A DNA stretch of 64,000 nucleotides. Origin: Helicostylum pulchrum. Taxonomy: Eukaryota; Mucoromycota; Mucoromycetes; Mucorales; Mucoraceae. The stretch is taken from assembly GCA_025677825.1 (NCBI GenBank), contig JAIXMO010000012.1, forward strand, positions 434,001 to 498,000. Direction: 5' to 3'. Of this stretch, positions 1 to 12,341 are shown in pieces. The position numbers were made by a program, and so were the translations under genes. The number at the start of each line of letters is the position of its first letter. Position 1 is the first letter of the stretch. The notes under the pieces are model-generated. The model was not told where the DNA came from and made no database searches. It was given only the letters and a program-made list of their open reading frames with translations.

Positions 1-2
1 AA

Positions 3-92
3 GTAAAAGATGTTGGCCCTGCCGCTTTGGTGATGATGTCCGAAAGCACTCTGGCGACTAAGACGGTCATCACCGTTCCAGTCCTTTTTTGA
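3..92 (+). CDS. 3' end of an unidentified gene (partial)
   Basis: The third forward frame is open from the window edge to a TGA at 90-92 and encodes 29 residues beginning VKDVGPAALVMMSES. The composition is protein-like, and the DVGxAAxxMMS...TKTVITV pattern is reminiscent of the C-terminal region of short-chain dehydrogenases, but the usual DGG ending is absent. That assignment is a guess. The gene would converge on the chitin synthase gene. It could also be a chance open frame, since nothing upstream is visible. Confidence 0.3.
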   Translation, partial: VKDVGPAALVMMSESTLATKTVITVPVLF

Positions 93-585
93 AAGGGTCG
101 GATTATAAGCGTACTTGGTCCTCGACTAGCTTGGTTTTCAAGGGAAGGGTATTCTCTTCTGTCCTTAGTCTACCTTCTGTCCTTAGCCTATCTTCGGGAC
201 TGTCTGAAAAAAAAATATCTGGTCTACTACATATCTCTTTACACCCAATAAAAAAATAAAAAATCCCTTTCCTATTTTAATAAATCTAAACTATACACTA
301 CGAAAGTACGTGCTATTTTTTTTTCCTTCGTAAAACAAAATAAAACATTTATGACCAATACGGGGTTCGCAGTTGAAGAAAAAATGTCACTCTTTGTTTG
401 ACACACAGGTAACACCAGGTTTAAGCCTTACTATTATTCAGGCGATGTTAAACAAAGCCTACACACATTGGTTTATTGAAAAAAAAAAAGACTTTTAATT
501 TTATTTTATTTTGATGCAAAAAATAATGTATACACACACAATGAAAGGAATAAATAATATGATTTTTTTTCTTGTTTCTAAAAAT
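93..585. other. Intergenic / 3' UTR region
   Basis: AT-rich spacer between the partial upstream gene and the chitin synthase stop codon. It holds an imperfect 18-bp tandem duplication at 156-173 and 174-191 (16 of 18 bases equal, core CTTCTGTCCTTAG). No coding frame was seen. Confidence 0.5.
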
Positions 586-3500
586 TTAATGGAAAGGAGA
601 CTGAGCCCTGTATTGACCAGGCACAGGAGAATGATAGCCCATCATCGGTGACGGCATCATGGGAGGCGGCGTAGCGTACCCAGCTTGCTGATACGGAGGT
701 AAATTAAACGCCGGCGACCCACCTCGAACCGACTGAGGAGGCTGCTGCATCATATACGACTGACTACTCACCGTATTATTATACTGCCCACCAGGTCTAC
801 TTGCATAACTCTGCTGACTGTAATAAGTGCCTTGACTGTACCCGGACCTTTGCGATCCGTGCGATCCAACCGACGCATTATCATTAAAGTAATTGCCACC
901 ACCACCACCTTCATCATCATACAAACTCTTTTCATACTCATCCCACGTCAATAACGGGATAGATTTACGATCGAACTTACCTTCTTCTGCCATGACCAAT
1001 TTCTTTCCTTTATCACCCATGACCACACGCGTATTACCCCACGAGAAATCGTCGAAATGCCAGTACGAGTAAATGGGAATCAGGAACGAAAAAACGGGGA
1101 TAGCAAAGATCGAGACGATCATCCAAATTATATGCTCCCATTTTCTATGCAGTAAAAAGATCACTGCTTGCAGACCGTAGACACCGGCAATTGTAATAAT
1201 GGACATCATTGGCACACCTGAAGTGGATGTCGCCAGGGTATAAATAAGGTAAACGAGGTACCCAACAATAGCAGGTTGAACCAACGTACTGAACAAATCT
1301 AGCATTACCACAAACCGCATCGAGAAACAACAGAATCCACACAGTTGCGGCAAGAACACTAATTCACCTAAATTATGAATCGTCGAATTAATCCACCGAC
1401 GACGCTGCGACAACAAGACGCTCCACTGATCCGGCGCGTTCGTCGCACACTTCGCGTCCGACACAAACTTTGTCTTGTAATTGGGGAAATGCTTCAAGAT
1501 TAGTGTTGTCAAGTACCGATCCTCACCTAAATGCAGTAAATTTTTCTTGTGCAACGTATCCACCTTATTAATCGAATAATCCTCCAAGATCTGGTTTGAT
1601 ATCAATAGCGGTTGGTTCTTTAACGGTGCGCGAATACGGTACATACAGAAACAACCCGGTAAGCAAGTGACAGACCCAAACAAGGATTCAAACGCCTTGA
1701 TAAGGTAATGCGAAATAAAGTATTCATATACTTGAATCATTGTCACCCAACTATCCTTTTCGTTTGACAACACAGTTTCTCCACAAAGCCCAATGATTTT
1801 GGCATCGTGCGCAAACACAGATACCATACGGTTCAATCCGTCCGACATCACCTCTGTATCTGCATCCACCATCAACACATACTCATAAAACACAGGGTCC
1901 ACACCAATGACATTTTTAATCTGATGAAAGAGTTCTAGCTCCATCGGCGTCATGGGTGCATCAAAATGCACCTTGTTCAAGAAACTCATCAAGATCAACT
2001 GACTATCCCGCTTACCGCGATTACCGGGCTTCTGTCTTTCTGACGGCTTACCTACTTTCGACACCACAATGTACGGCACCACATGTCCACGACACTCGTA
2101 CAACCCCGAGTACACCTTACCCATATTATGCTGCTTTTGCCCTTCTCCCACCGAAAAGAACGACAGTGGTTCTGGGTCCGTCTTTGAGTTCACGCCCAAA
2201 ATATCCAGCACAATACGCGACGTCGGTCTATCATTACCACCGCCAATCACCATCCCGTCACAAATAATAAACAGCAGTTTTCGCTTATCGTCATAATCTA
2301 ACGCCGCAATCGAATCAATTGTCTTTTTCAGCTCGTCTTCTCCCTCTGTATAGCACGGCACTTGACACACCACAAACTTATCTTGTCTCTCTGGCTCACG
2401 ACGCGTACGAAACTGCAAGGCGGCTAAAAACTTGAACACAATAATCGAGCACAAAAAGATAGTGACGATCAGCAACAAGTACTCTGCAAACAAACACCGC
2501 GCAGAGTTACGTTGATCTACAGCACCCGCAAAATACAAGTTTCGTAAACACACACGTTGTCGCAATTTCACTTCATCAGAGAGAGGCAGCGCGTTCCAAT
2601 TATCGGTAATATCTTGACCTGCCTTTTGAGAGAAAAGGGAGACAATAGCGTTATCAAGAAAGAACATTTCTTCTTGGGGTGGTTGGGGTTCACCGGGAGG
2701 GGCATCAAACCCACGTCCGCCCAAGATATACTGCGTGATGTCGTAGATGTTGCCGTCCAAGATAGCCCATTGCCGCTGCGTACGTACACCACCGACTTCA
2801 GAGGGAGTCACTGCCTTCTGGTGCACTTCTTTAGGACTGTAGCCCATGGTCCCCATCTTATACTCGTTTCTTAAAAACTGCATTTGCAAAAAGTACCAGT
2901 CTGGACGATGATCACCGCTGTTCGGCAAGAAATTATGGTACCTGGCATTCGGGTCAGTTAAATTAGTATTGTACTCCAGCACGATGTAGGGTGAGACGGA
3001 CCCTGTGACGCCTTGGCAAAGAGCCGATACCTGTATCGGGAACAAATGCGTCGCATCTTTACCTCCGTATTTCAAGATAGACTCAGTGGGGATCACGGTA
3101 CCAGCCCAATGCCTTGGCGCAAATTTCGTCAAATCAAACACCTCACCACGGATCGACACATACGCATTATCCTCCTCTGCATGATTCTGCAATTCCGATG
3201 TTGAAAACACGTTTTGATGCGGGCACACCAACTTGCCAAAGAACACCAAGAACCAAATAATAAAACCTGACGTGCACAAAATACACAGACACAGTGTCAT
3301 TTTTTCTCGCCACGCAATTTGAATATCGGGACGTTTCATTTTACCGCAACATACCAAGAAGAACGTAGGTATCCACCACGTAGAGAACCAGACAAAGTTT
3401 AGCCAGTTGCGACGTGCACGCGATAGCCTATTATCGTCTTCATCGTCGTCTTCAGGGGACTCTTCTTCTACAACACCAGCAACGGGCGTCATTTGCTTTA

Positions 3501-6272
3501 ACTCGGTAGTAGCGGGTTTGCTGTAGACGTCAGAGCCGTACTGCGAATCGGCGTCATAGTGGCTGGTTTTGCCGTACGAGCGGTAGTAATCGTCGTCGGA
3601 GAGAAACGAGCGCTGATCGTCGGTATAAATAGATGTAGCTGCAGGAGACACAGCACCTCGTCTTGTAGGTAAAGGGAGCCCCGCGGCACTTGCAGCCGCT
3701 ACGGCTGCGTCATGACGACGATCGGTCAGCGAGTAGTCTGATTTGGGAAGCAGGAACTCCGTGTTGGACCCAAACGACAAGTTGGATAATGAATCTGCAC
3801 TTTGGTCCTGGTCCATGTGCATCATCGGTGTTTGCAACGTGCCCATATTTTCATTAATCCGTTTCTCCTCCTTTTGCTTTCTTTGCTCGTCTTTTTCAAC
3901 CGTACGTAACTCGTCTTCTAAACTTTGCCACACTGCTTCATTTAAAAATATCTAAAATAAATTGTGTGTTACAAAAACAGTAATAAATATATGAAATGTT
4001 TTATTTACCTTTGTGGAACCTAATTCGACTTGTTCCGATGACCAAGCAAACAATGCAATGGCAGACTCACACTGCTCTTTCGCATCCCCAGAGAGCCTAT
4101 CCACGCCTTTTTCATCCAGCGTCTCCGTATATCTGTCCAAAAACTCATCATGAAAGAACGTAGCTGTATAATGCACCGCCAACCTCTGACACACTTGCGG
4201 GATTCCAAACGCTCTTATCTGCGTGCGCACGCGACTCCCATCAAACTGGTTCGGCGCCCCATGATCATTGGGCCTTATACAAAAGATAAACCACGGTACA
4301 GTTTCATCCAGCGTCGTAAACAAGTCGTCCAACGCCGTACTCATTTGCGCCAACAACATGGACGTGTTTCTTTTCTGAGCAGACGGTTCATCTAAAATTG
4401 GCTCCAATGGTGTTGTACTTTTTCTACGCAGCATAGTGGATTTGGTTCTGCGCATGGACGGACCACGTAATGGGCCAGAGGGCTGCTGTGCGCTCAAGAT
4501 GGCGTCGGATTGCTTTGGATGAGTTTCGGTCTTGACGTTGCTATCTGCAAACAGTTCCAGCAAGAAATTGTTGTATGAGGCTGGTGCAGTTTCACTTCCA
4601 CGGATCAGTTGCACCAAATCTGCATTTAAACTGTCGCGGTTCGACTCTAGAAAGCCTGTGGTGCTGTAACTCACTAACCCAGCAAAATGTTGAATTGAAA
4701 ACAAGCGTTGCCCTGTTTCTGACGATTTTAAACTAAACGAAGCATGGTTACTGTTGTATTTGCTAAACGTGTCCAAGATAGTTTGATCGTTTGAGCTTGT
4801 TGATTTCGCATGATGGTTGGTAATGTCTACAAGCCCGTGCTTGGACCTTGTTAATAGTTCGACACACGCCTGGTTATTGAAATACGGTACATCAGCCACC
4901 GACAGCCCCTCTGTCCTATACTCTTCTACATCCACTTCAAAGATCGTATGCTGACAAAAGTTTTGTAACCTTTCGTTTGCCAAGTTGACACAAAACGAGT
5001 TGAAATCCGTCGAAAGCAGTCTGGGACCTGGTAAATCCAGAATACCGATAAAGTTATGTGCGTACTCACAACACAGCTTTGTATTGATAAACTCGACCAG
5101 CCACGTAAACAATAAGGAATATAACGCCTTTACAATATCATCCCTTTGTTTACAAGCGCCTGCAGCGTCCAAAATAAGCGTCGTCACATCCTTTTTAAAC
5201 AATTGCGTCTTGTACGTTAACACGTCTTGCAGTGCTTGAGGATCCACACCCAAGAAATCCGCGCACAGATCCAAGGTAGCTGTGTTTTTTACAAACGCTG
5301 CTTCTTGTACCGTAGCATCGTCTGTGAAATCCAATTGACCTAAATGCAACAAACACGCAAGGAATTGCCAGATACGAGCTTGGTATTTCTTGTTGATACC
5401 TAGGGTTCGCATTGCCTGTTTTAAAGTCTTGAACTGAGACGCTTCACCGCCCATTGCAGCCATCTGCCTTGGGATATACCGGTAGACACCATCATCCTCA
5501 CCGAGCTGCAAAAGAGCCTTTTCTTCGGCAGAGGTACCAGCGAGTAACTGATAAAAGATATGGAAGGTCTGTTCATGGTCAGGACACCGCGTGATACGAG
5601 ACTTGTCTAGTAAATAATTGAGCAGTTTGGCACCCACCATACGACCGCGCTCGTTAAATTGTAACTCCAAGTACTTTCCAAATCGAGAGGCATTGATGTT
5701 TAAACTGGTACGAGCGTTACCAAATGCTTCTAAAACGACCTGAATGTTTGTTACTTGTGCTTGTAGTTTAGTTTCCTTTTTATGACTTGAGAGTTGAACA
5801 AGGTGGTTTAATGTAAGCTTGAATGATTCTGTTTTACCACTTCCTGATTCACCACTACATAAATAAAACAAAATAGGTTTAATCACCGCACGTTATTTTT
5901 GTTGTTCTCTTTCTCTCCCAAAACCCCTTTTTCCCCCTTCTTTTTATAAAAAAAGATTGTGCTGTAATTAACTTACTTTAATATTAGCGATTGATCAATA
6001 CCAGTACGCCTCATGTGCAGATATGCTTGATTTGTTAACTTGTAGATATGAGTAGGTAATGGTTCTAATAGGTCGGATCCTGTATCTTTGTATTCGGCTA
6101 CGTATTGTGCACTTTGACTTGGTAAGAGTTTATAAGGGTTTAAAGCAACCAATGCGGAATCATTTATTCGAGAATAAATGATATTGTTTTGAAATCCATT
6201 CTTTAAGCAGCTTGTAACTGTATCTTCAGTGAATTCCGATTGATAAAACAAGTCAAACTTGTTTCTTGCCAT
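586..6272 (-). CDS. Chitin synthase with N-terminal myosin motor-like domain
   Basis: Processive glycosyltransferase making cell-wall chitin from UDP-GlcNAc at the plasma membrane. Three exons (6272-5977, 5854-4009, 3951-586) join in frame to about 1835 aa. Residues 1-~720 are myosin-like: P-loop GESGSGKT near residue 100, switch I-like NASRFGKYLEL, and LGSTKIFL formed across the second splice. Transmembrane segments and a cytochrome-b5-like domain follow, then the GT2 core with EDRYLTT and QRRRW, terminal membrane segments and a Ser/Gly/Tyr/Gln-rich tail. This is the class V/VII architecture of filamentous fungi, where the motor domain helps deliver the enzyme to sites of polarised growth. 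Oddities: switch II reads LDLPGPR rather than the myosin DxxGxE, so motor ATPase activity is doubtful, and no DEK_C domain is visible at the C-terminus. The start is the first ATG that gives MARNKFDLFY. Confidence 0.95.
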
Positions 6273-6429
6273 TTTTTGCAGCTGTAAAAAAAAAAGAGTA
6301 AAAGAGAGAAAGAGAAAGAAAAGAGAAAAAAAAAAGAAAAATTTATTTAATAATACACACAAACACACACATACAACACTTTTACACACATAAAAAATAA
6401 GGGGGGGAAGGATAGACATGATTGGATTA

Positions 6430-7478
6430 TTAAAATCTAACTTTTCTCTTCCGACCAGTAAACTTGGAATCATTGGCAACAATCTTATCACCTCTATCTC
6501 TAGCAACCTTCTTCTTGTTATTGATCCAATCTTTACCCTTGATAGATGTACGATTTGATTTTCTCTTTCTAGCTACTTGTCTACGCTTTTCATACTGAAT
6601 GGATCTTCCTTCATCAGGGTGCAATTCACCGTCAGCGCCTAAAGCCGAAGGCATTTGATTCTTCTTGCCAGACTGTACACCGGCAAACAAACAAAGGTAG
6701 TATTTTTTGGCCTTTTTCGAGTTGGGGTAATCGACTAAAAGACCACCTTCAAAACCACACTTTGTCGCAACATCAATCAATAGTTGAATTTGATCATCGT
6801 TCTCAGGATAAAATTGGAATACGGCTCTGGCTCCTTTATCTAACGCTGCGTATAATGTGGTGAAAAATCGTTGAATTCTAGCTTTAGGTCTATTGATTGT
6901 CTTGTCTGCATTACAAAGCCATTGTAATACAGAAACACTAAATTTTTTTCGTTTAGGTTAGGGTTTTTTTTTCGTTGTTTGTATACATGTATTCATTTTA
7001 TTATACTAACCTAATACAACCGTCAAATGTACCTGGTCTAAATGCGATACCTTGTCCAGCATCTTGTAAAAATAAATCCCCTTCTACTTCTCTTTCATTG
7101 GCTACATCCAACATGGCAGGTGAAATATCCATACCCACCCAAGTATGACCTTCTTCTTCTAAAATCTCTCCACTGAGCCCAGAACCACATCCGATATCTA
7201 ACAGGTATTTGGGTCCTTCGGTTAAATTTAATAATTCAAGCGCTCTGTATGCCATCTCTGCTTGAATAGCTGTGATACGTGAACTACACAGGTGAAAAAA
7301 AGATAAGTTGATAGGTCTTTGTACAGATATTCTTTTTATCTTACTTGTCAGTATATTTTCTGGCTTCATCATCACCATAATACTATTTTTTTTTTTTTAT
7401 TATTAGTTGATGCTTTTTTTTTTCCTCTTGCTTTCAGCTTACAATTTCTGGGGGTGCAATGTGTTCAGGACGAGACAT
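6430..7478 (-). CDS. BUD23: 18S rRNA (guanine-N7) methyltransferase Bud23
   Basis: SAM-dependent methyltransferase that modifies a guanine of 18S rRNA during late 40S maturation; the family works with the Trm112 activator. Four exons (7478-7443, 7382-7345, 7283-7011, 6937-6430) give about 284 aa, close to the usual ~275-280. The start [12 protein letters not shown] is characteristic. The SAM-binding motif [13 protein letters not shown] lies in exon 3 and a lysine/arginine-rich C-terminus (GRKRKVRF) in exon 4. The gene is tandem with the chitin synthase gene (158 bp) and divergent from the mitochondrial uS13 gene (start to start about 240 bp), so the two translation-related genes may share a promoter. 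Confidence 0.94.
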
Positions 7479-7716
7479 TTTCTTCTTCTAGTTGTTAAAA
7501 GAGGTTAAAAAAAGGCCTGCAAAAAAAAGAAGACAAGCGAGGAAAAAAAAAAAAAAAAAAAAAAACTTGTGACTATTGTCCTGCGAGACCTTGCACTCCC
7601 AATCAAAGGGTGGCTTTGATTTTTATTGCGCTTCCGCTTTTCTGTACCTTGTGTATTTTTTATATAAACTAGGGTCAGTCTGGGCTAAAAAAAACGTATC
7701 CTTTTTTTCACGTATA

Positions 7717-8267
7717 ATGTTGCATTTACTTGGTGTCAATTTACCTGACAGAAAGATTGTCACGTAAATAAAGAAAAAAAAAACTGCGAGTGGATTCTTA
7801 AGACTAACTATTTTACATTTCCTTCTAGTACAGCACTTCAATACTTTTACGGTATTGGTGAACCCACAGCTGCTAAATTATGTCAAAAGTTATCCATTCC
7901 CGAAACTTTGAAAGTTGTCGAATTAAGTGAAAGTCAAGTCAATGAATTAACAAACACATTAGCTAATATGACTATCGAGACCGATTTAAAGAGACAAGTG
8001 AGAGAGCAAGTCATGCATCATCGTAACATTAACAACTATACTGGAAGAAGACATGCCATGAGTTTACCTGTTCGTGGACAAAGAACTAGAAATAACGCAA
8101 AGAACGCAAAGAAGTTGAACGGTAGATGGGTTCAACGTAGAGGTTTTTCAATGTAAACACTTTTTTATTTGTTTAGTGTGTATTATATATAACTTTTTTC
8201 TTTAAATAGGTGGACACAAATGCAACAAGGACCTTTAAATAACTTTTTAGAAAAGTTCAACATGTAG
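7717..8267 (+). CDS. SWS2: Mitochondrial ribosomal protein uS13m
   Basis: Small-subunit mitochondrial ribosomal protein of the bacterial S13 family, located at the head of the subunit. Exon 1 (7717-7763) encodes MLHLLGVNLPDRK, the conserved family start. Exon 2 (7829-8152) carries FYGIGEPTAAKLC, YTGRRHAMSLPVRGQRT (the HxxGLPVRGQRT-type signature) and NAKKLNGRW. Retaining the last intron would stop translation one codon after the donor. Splicing 8152 to 8210 instead adds an in-frame tail WTQMQQGPLNNFLEKFNM, giving about 142 aa. The spliced form is preferred because the donor (GTAAAC), acceptor (AATAG) and frame all agree. Divergent from BUD23. Confidence 0.9.
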
Positions 8268-8394
8268 TAATAATTAATATAATAAAAAAAAAGAGAGAAA
8301 TATAAAAAAGAAATGTATGTGTTTGTTTGTAAATATCAAGAGATAATGCGAACTAAGATAAGAAGAAGGGGGTATTTTTTGTCGTGGTAGTGCT

Positions 8395-9892
8395 CTAGTC
8401 TTGCTGACCACGGTTACAAGTTATAAAATGAACAAGACTCTTCCAAATTCCATGTTCTTTCCGTTTATGTGGTTTTGAGGGATCAGTGAGGGGTACGTAA
8501 GCAGGTGTATTAGGCATATCTGTAGTAGACTTGTTAATTGCAGCTGGAGTTTTTGTCCGTTTACTATTTTGATTTTTTGGTTGTTGATGATGAGCATTGG
8601 ATCTTCTAGCACGAGCTTCTATTAATTGTTTGAAACGGTTCTATATTTATAATAAAATGTGTGTATTAGAAGCTCCTATTCAAAAAAAAAAAGTATACTC
8701 CTTTAAATAATAACATTTACCTCCCACCCTTTGCCATCATTCAATAAAACCCAATCATAAACACTATCGTCTTTTTCACCTTGTCGTTCCAAGACTTTAT
8801 CAAACAATTCTCTTAAAAAGTCATAATCTGGCGTTTCTTCAAAGCCTAATTTACGCACATATTGAAGGTAAATACCAAATTCTTCAGGAAATGATCCACA
8901 CAAGTCTTTTACAGAAGTCGATTGTTTCTTTTCTCCAATCTTTTCATACTTTTGTTTATTTGTTGCTGCTTTTAATCCTTGCCATGGTAAGGAGCCTCTT
9001 AAAAAGTACATGAATACATGACCTAAAGCTTCTAAATCATCTCGTCTTGATTGTTCTTAAGGAGAAAGAGAAAAAAAAAACATGTTATTTTTTCTCCCCG
9101 TTTTTTTTTTTTTTTTTATTATATTTACCTCTTCCTAAATGCGTATTGATACTCATGTATCTTGCAGTACCAGATAAACTCCTGCGTTCTCTATATGGAA
9201 TATGCTTCTTTGTCTTTGGATCGCGGTATAGCTTTGCCATACCATAATCTACTAAAAACACCATATTCGCATATTTCGTTCCCGGTCTTCCTATTAAAAA
9301 GTTGTCAGGTTTAATATCTCTGTAGATCAAGTTACGTTCATGAACACTTTGAACACGGGATATCTAAATAACGAAAAAATCATGATTGAGTTTTAAATTT
9401 ATATTGTAATATGTTTTTTGGTTTGTTGCGAAGTTACCATTTGTTTTGCCACCATAGCAACAGTCTTTATAGTCAATTTACGAGAGCACATATCAAATAA
9501 ATCTTCGAGACTAGGTCCTAATAAATCAATCACCAACACATTATGCAGTCCTTCATGACCAAAATAATACGCACTTGGCACGCCAGCTAATTTTTAATTA
9601 AAATAGGGATTAGTTTTTTTTTTCTTTTTATATATAATATATCATTATACGTACAGGTGCCGGCAAGTATCTTGTAGGTTCGATATTCGTCTCTCAATTG
9701 TGGAACTTCTGACTTTCTTGGCTCAAACTTGATAGCAACTGATTGGTTATTCAATAAATTTAAGCCTTCGTAAATAACTCCAAAACTGCCTTCTCCCAAT
9801 TTTTTTCCAACTTGGTAATGACTACCAACAATTGTACTCGCTGTAGACGTATTACTATGGCTACTAGACTTGTCTGCCTGCGTTTTCTCCAT
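8395..9892 (-). CDS. Casein kinase I, YCK/CK1-gamma type
   Basis: Ser/Thr kinase of the CK1 family, broadly active in morphogenesis, endocytosis and nutrient signalling. Five exons (9892-9655, 9586-9438, 9363-9129, 9055-8721, 8640-8395) give about 400 aa. A Ser/Thr-rich head is followed by the glycine loop [16 protein letters not shown] (CK1 style), [11 protein letters not shown], catalytic [18 protein letters not shown] in place of DFG, and the CK1 signature [19 protein letters not shown] formed across an intron. Sequence features resemble yeast Yck1/2 more than Hrr25. The C-terminus ends CNRGQQD and lacks the terminal Cys-Cys palmitoylation pair of yeast Yck proteins, although one Cys lies six residues from the end. 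Divergent from the oxidase gene. Confidence 0.93.
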
Positions 9893-10235
9893 CTTGCTAT
9901 TTTATAAATGTAAAAAGAGAGAGAAAGAGAAAAAGAAAAAGAAGAAAAACACAAAAAAAAAGGAAAAACATCTTTTTTTTTTCTTTTTTTTTTTTACACG
10001 AGTGAGGAGTTTAAACTGCATTTTGTGTCAAATCAGGCCACGAATAAAGGAGAAAGAAAGTTGGTTGGATCCCTTTTGTATAAAAATGAAATCATACGCG
10101 GGAAAAAAAAAAAAAACTACTTTTTTTTAGAAGGAATGCTTCATTAGGAAATATACTTTTTTTGATTCAAGTACCTGTCAAATTGGCAATTTCTTTTTTT
10201 TTTACTTCTTTTCTTCATCCGGGAATTTTTTTAAA
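9893..10235. promoter_or_regulatory. Shared intergenic region between divergent CK1 and multicopper oxidase genes
   Basis: 343 bp of A/T-run-rich DNA separate the two start codons, so it must contain both 5' UTRs and promoters. Long A and T tracts (9945-9992, 10105-10140, 10190-10205) are visible. No specific factor site is claimed. Confidence 0.5.
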
Positions 10236-12280
10236 ATGTATTTAAAAAAGGTAGGATTCTTATTAGGTTCAGTTGCACTTGTAACGCAAGCCGAACTTCA
10301 CAAGTACGAATTTGACATCACCTCTGGTGTTATCAACCCAGACTGCTCTGATAAGGGCGTTCTTGTCCCTCACATCAACGGACAATTCCCCGGCCCCACT
10401 ATCCACGTCCAAACAGGCGACGAGGTAGAAATCCTTGTCCGTAACCAGCTCAAGCACTTCAACACCAGTATCCACTACCACGGTATTCGCCAAATTGGTT
10501 CCACGGACTCAGACGGTGTACCTGGTGTAACCCAGCGCCCAATCACTCCTGGTACATCCTATACACAACGTTTTACTGTGTCACACCAAGCCGGTACTTA
10601 TTTTTATCATGCGCACGTTGGTTTACAAGATGACTCAGTGCAAGGCTCATTTATTGTTTACGAATCAGATACCGCCAACCCCCAAAAGGTCGCCACCCCC
10701 AGTACTTTATTGCAAGCTGGCCCTTACCAGTACAAAAAGGACCTTGTGCTTCAATTAAGCGAATGGTGGCATGAAAACCTCGATAGCAGACAAGCCTATT
10801 ATACCAGCAACAGTTTTACTTTCGACCATGGGTCGGATAGTATCCTGATCAACGGTCGTACCGTCCATAACCCTACCGCCGCAGGCAACTCCTATAAGAG
10901 TTGTCAAGGCTATACCACCTTTGATGTCGAGCCCAATACCACCTACCGGTTACGTGTCATTGGCGCCAATTCCTTTAGAACACTAGCATTAGCCGTCAAG
11001 CAACACAACTTGACCATGATTGAAGTGGACGGCGAGTTGATTCACCCCTATGAGACGTCGTTTTTGGAAATTACGCCTGGACAAAGGTTCTCTGTTTTGC
11101 TTAAAACCGGTGATCATCCTGTGGGCTCCACTTTTGCAATTGGTACTAGCTATCTTTGGAGGCAACGTGGCCGTGGTGTCACGGAAAACGGGTTCGGCTA
11201 TATTCGGTACGTCGATCCTATTACTACCACTACTGCTGCTGATGTCGTCGCTGCAGGCGAAAAAGGTACTACTTTATTTAAACCTATCATGAAATGGTCA
11301 AATCGCAAGAATCATTTTGATACAAGGGCTGAAGATGATAATGGGCATAAAAGAGTCGGAGAAATTGGCCGTGGCCGTGCTGGCGGTCGTGCTGGTAGTG
11401 AAGGCGGTCGTGCTAATGGTGAAGGAGGAGATCGTGCTGGAGGGGATCGTGCGGGTGGTGGTGACCGTGCTGGAGGCGGCGACGGCGGTGGTCGTCCTGG
11501 CGGTGGTCGCCCTGCTAGAAAAGAAAAGAACTACGTAGACTTACCACTGTTTCCAAAAATGGACGAACCAGACTGGCTATGGCACAACCTGAAGCCTTTG
11601 AGCGCTCGCGACCCAATTCTTGACGAAACAGATGTGCGTACCATCCACCTGCATACCAGCACCATGAAAATGCCCGACAATACCACGCGTTACCTGATAA
11701 ACCACCGACATTTATCTATGCCTTCCTCCACCACATCCCCACTTGTAGAAAGTTTCGCTAGATTTCAAAACCAAAACTACACGAGCGACGGGTACAACGA
11801 AGAATTGGGTACGTATCGTTTATCGCATAACGAAGTGGTGGATTTGGTGTTTCAGAATACAAAGAATGCAATTGGTGGGTGCTTGTTGCATCCTTGGCAT
11901 ACGCATGGACATTCGCATTATGTGATTGCGTCGGGCGCAGGGAGTTATGTTCATGAGGAGGATAAGGATATTCGTAACTTTGAGAACCCGTTATATAAAG
12001 ATACAACGGTGGTTTATCCTTCGGTTCCTACAGAAGATACTGACGGATGTGGGTGGACGAAAGTCCGTCTTTTAGCAGTAAGTAATATAACTCTTTTCAT
12101 TGTCAGCTGCGATAAAAAAAAAGTCTAACTTTCTTTTTTAAAAAAAAGGACAATCCTGGATTTTGGGCAGTTCATTGTCATATTACTACACACATGCTTC
12201 AAGGAAAAATGATTATTTTAGAAGAAGAACCTGAACTCATGTCAAAATATTGCTTATATCCAAGACAACTTTCACAATAA
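10236..12280 (+). CDS. Secreted multicopper oxidase (laccase / ascorbate-oxidase-like)
   Basis: Copper oxidase that reduces O2 to water while oxidising phenols, metals or similar substrates. Two exons (10236-12077, 12149-12280), about 657 aa. A signal peptide (MYLKKVGFLLGSVALVTQA) precedes three cupredoxin domains. The copper ligand motifs are all present: HYHG and HAHV in domain 1, HPWHTHGHS in domain 3, and HCHITTHMLQGKM in exon 2. Two oddities: residues ~378-430 are a Gly/Arg/Ala/Asp-rich insertion of GGDRAG-like repeats between domains 2 and 3, and by motif spacing the type-1 axial position (Cys+10) is Lys rather than Leu, Phe or Met. Substrate cannot be told from the sequence. Converges on RPN13 with only 61 bp between stops. 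Confidence 0.9.
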
Positions 12281-12341
12281 AAAAACCATTTTATTATTAT
12301 TTTTTCACAGAATCTATTTTTAATAAAAAAAAATAAAAAAT

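Noticed and set aside
1956..2296. Open frames opposite the chitin synthase gene
   Set aside because: They are antisense shadows of a long, clearly coding exon.
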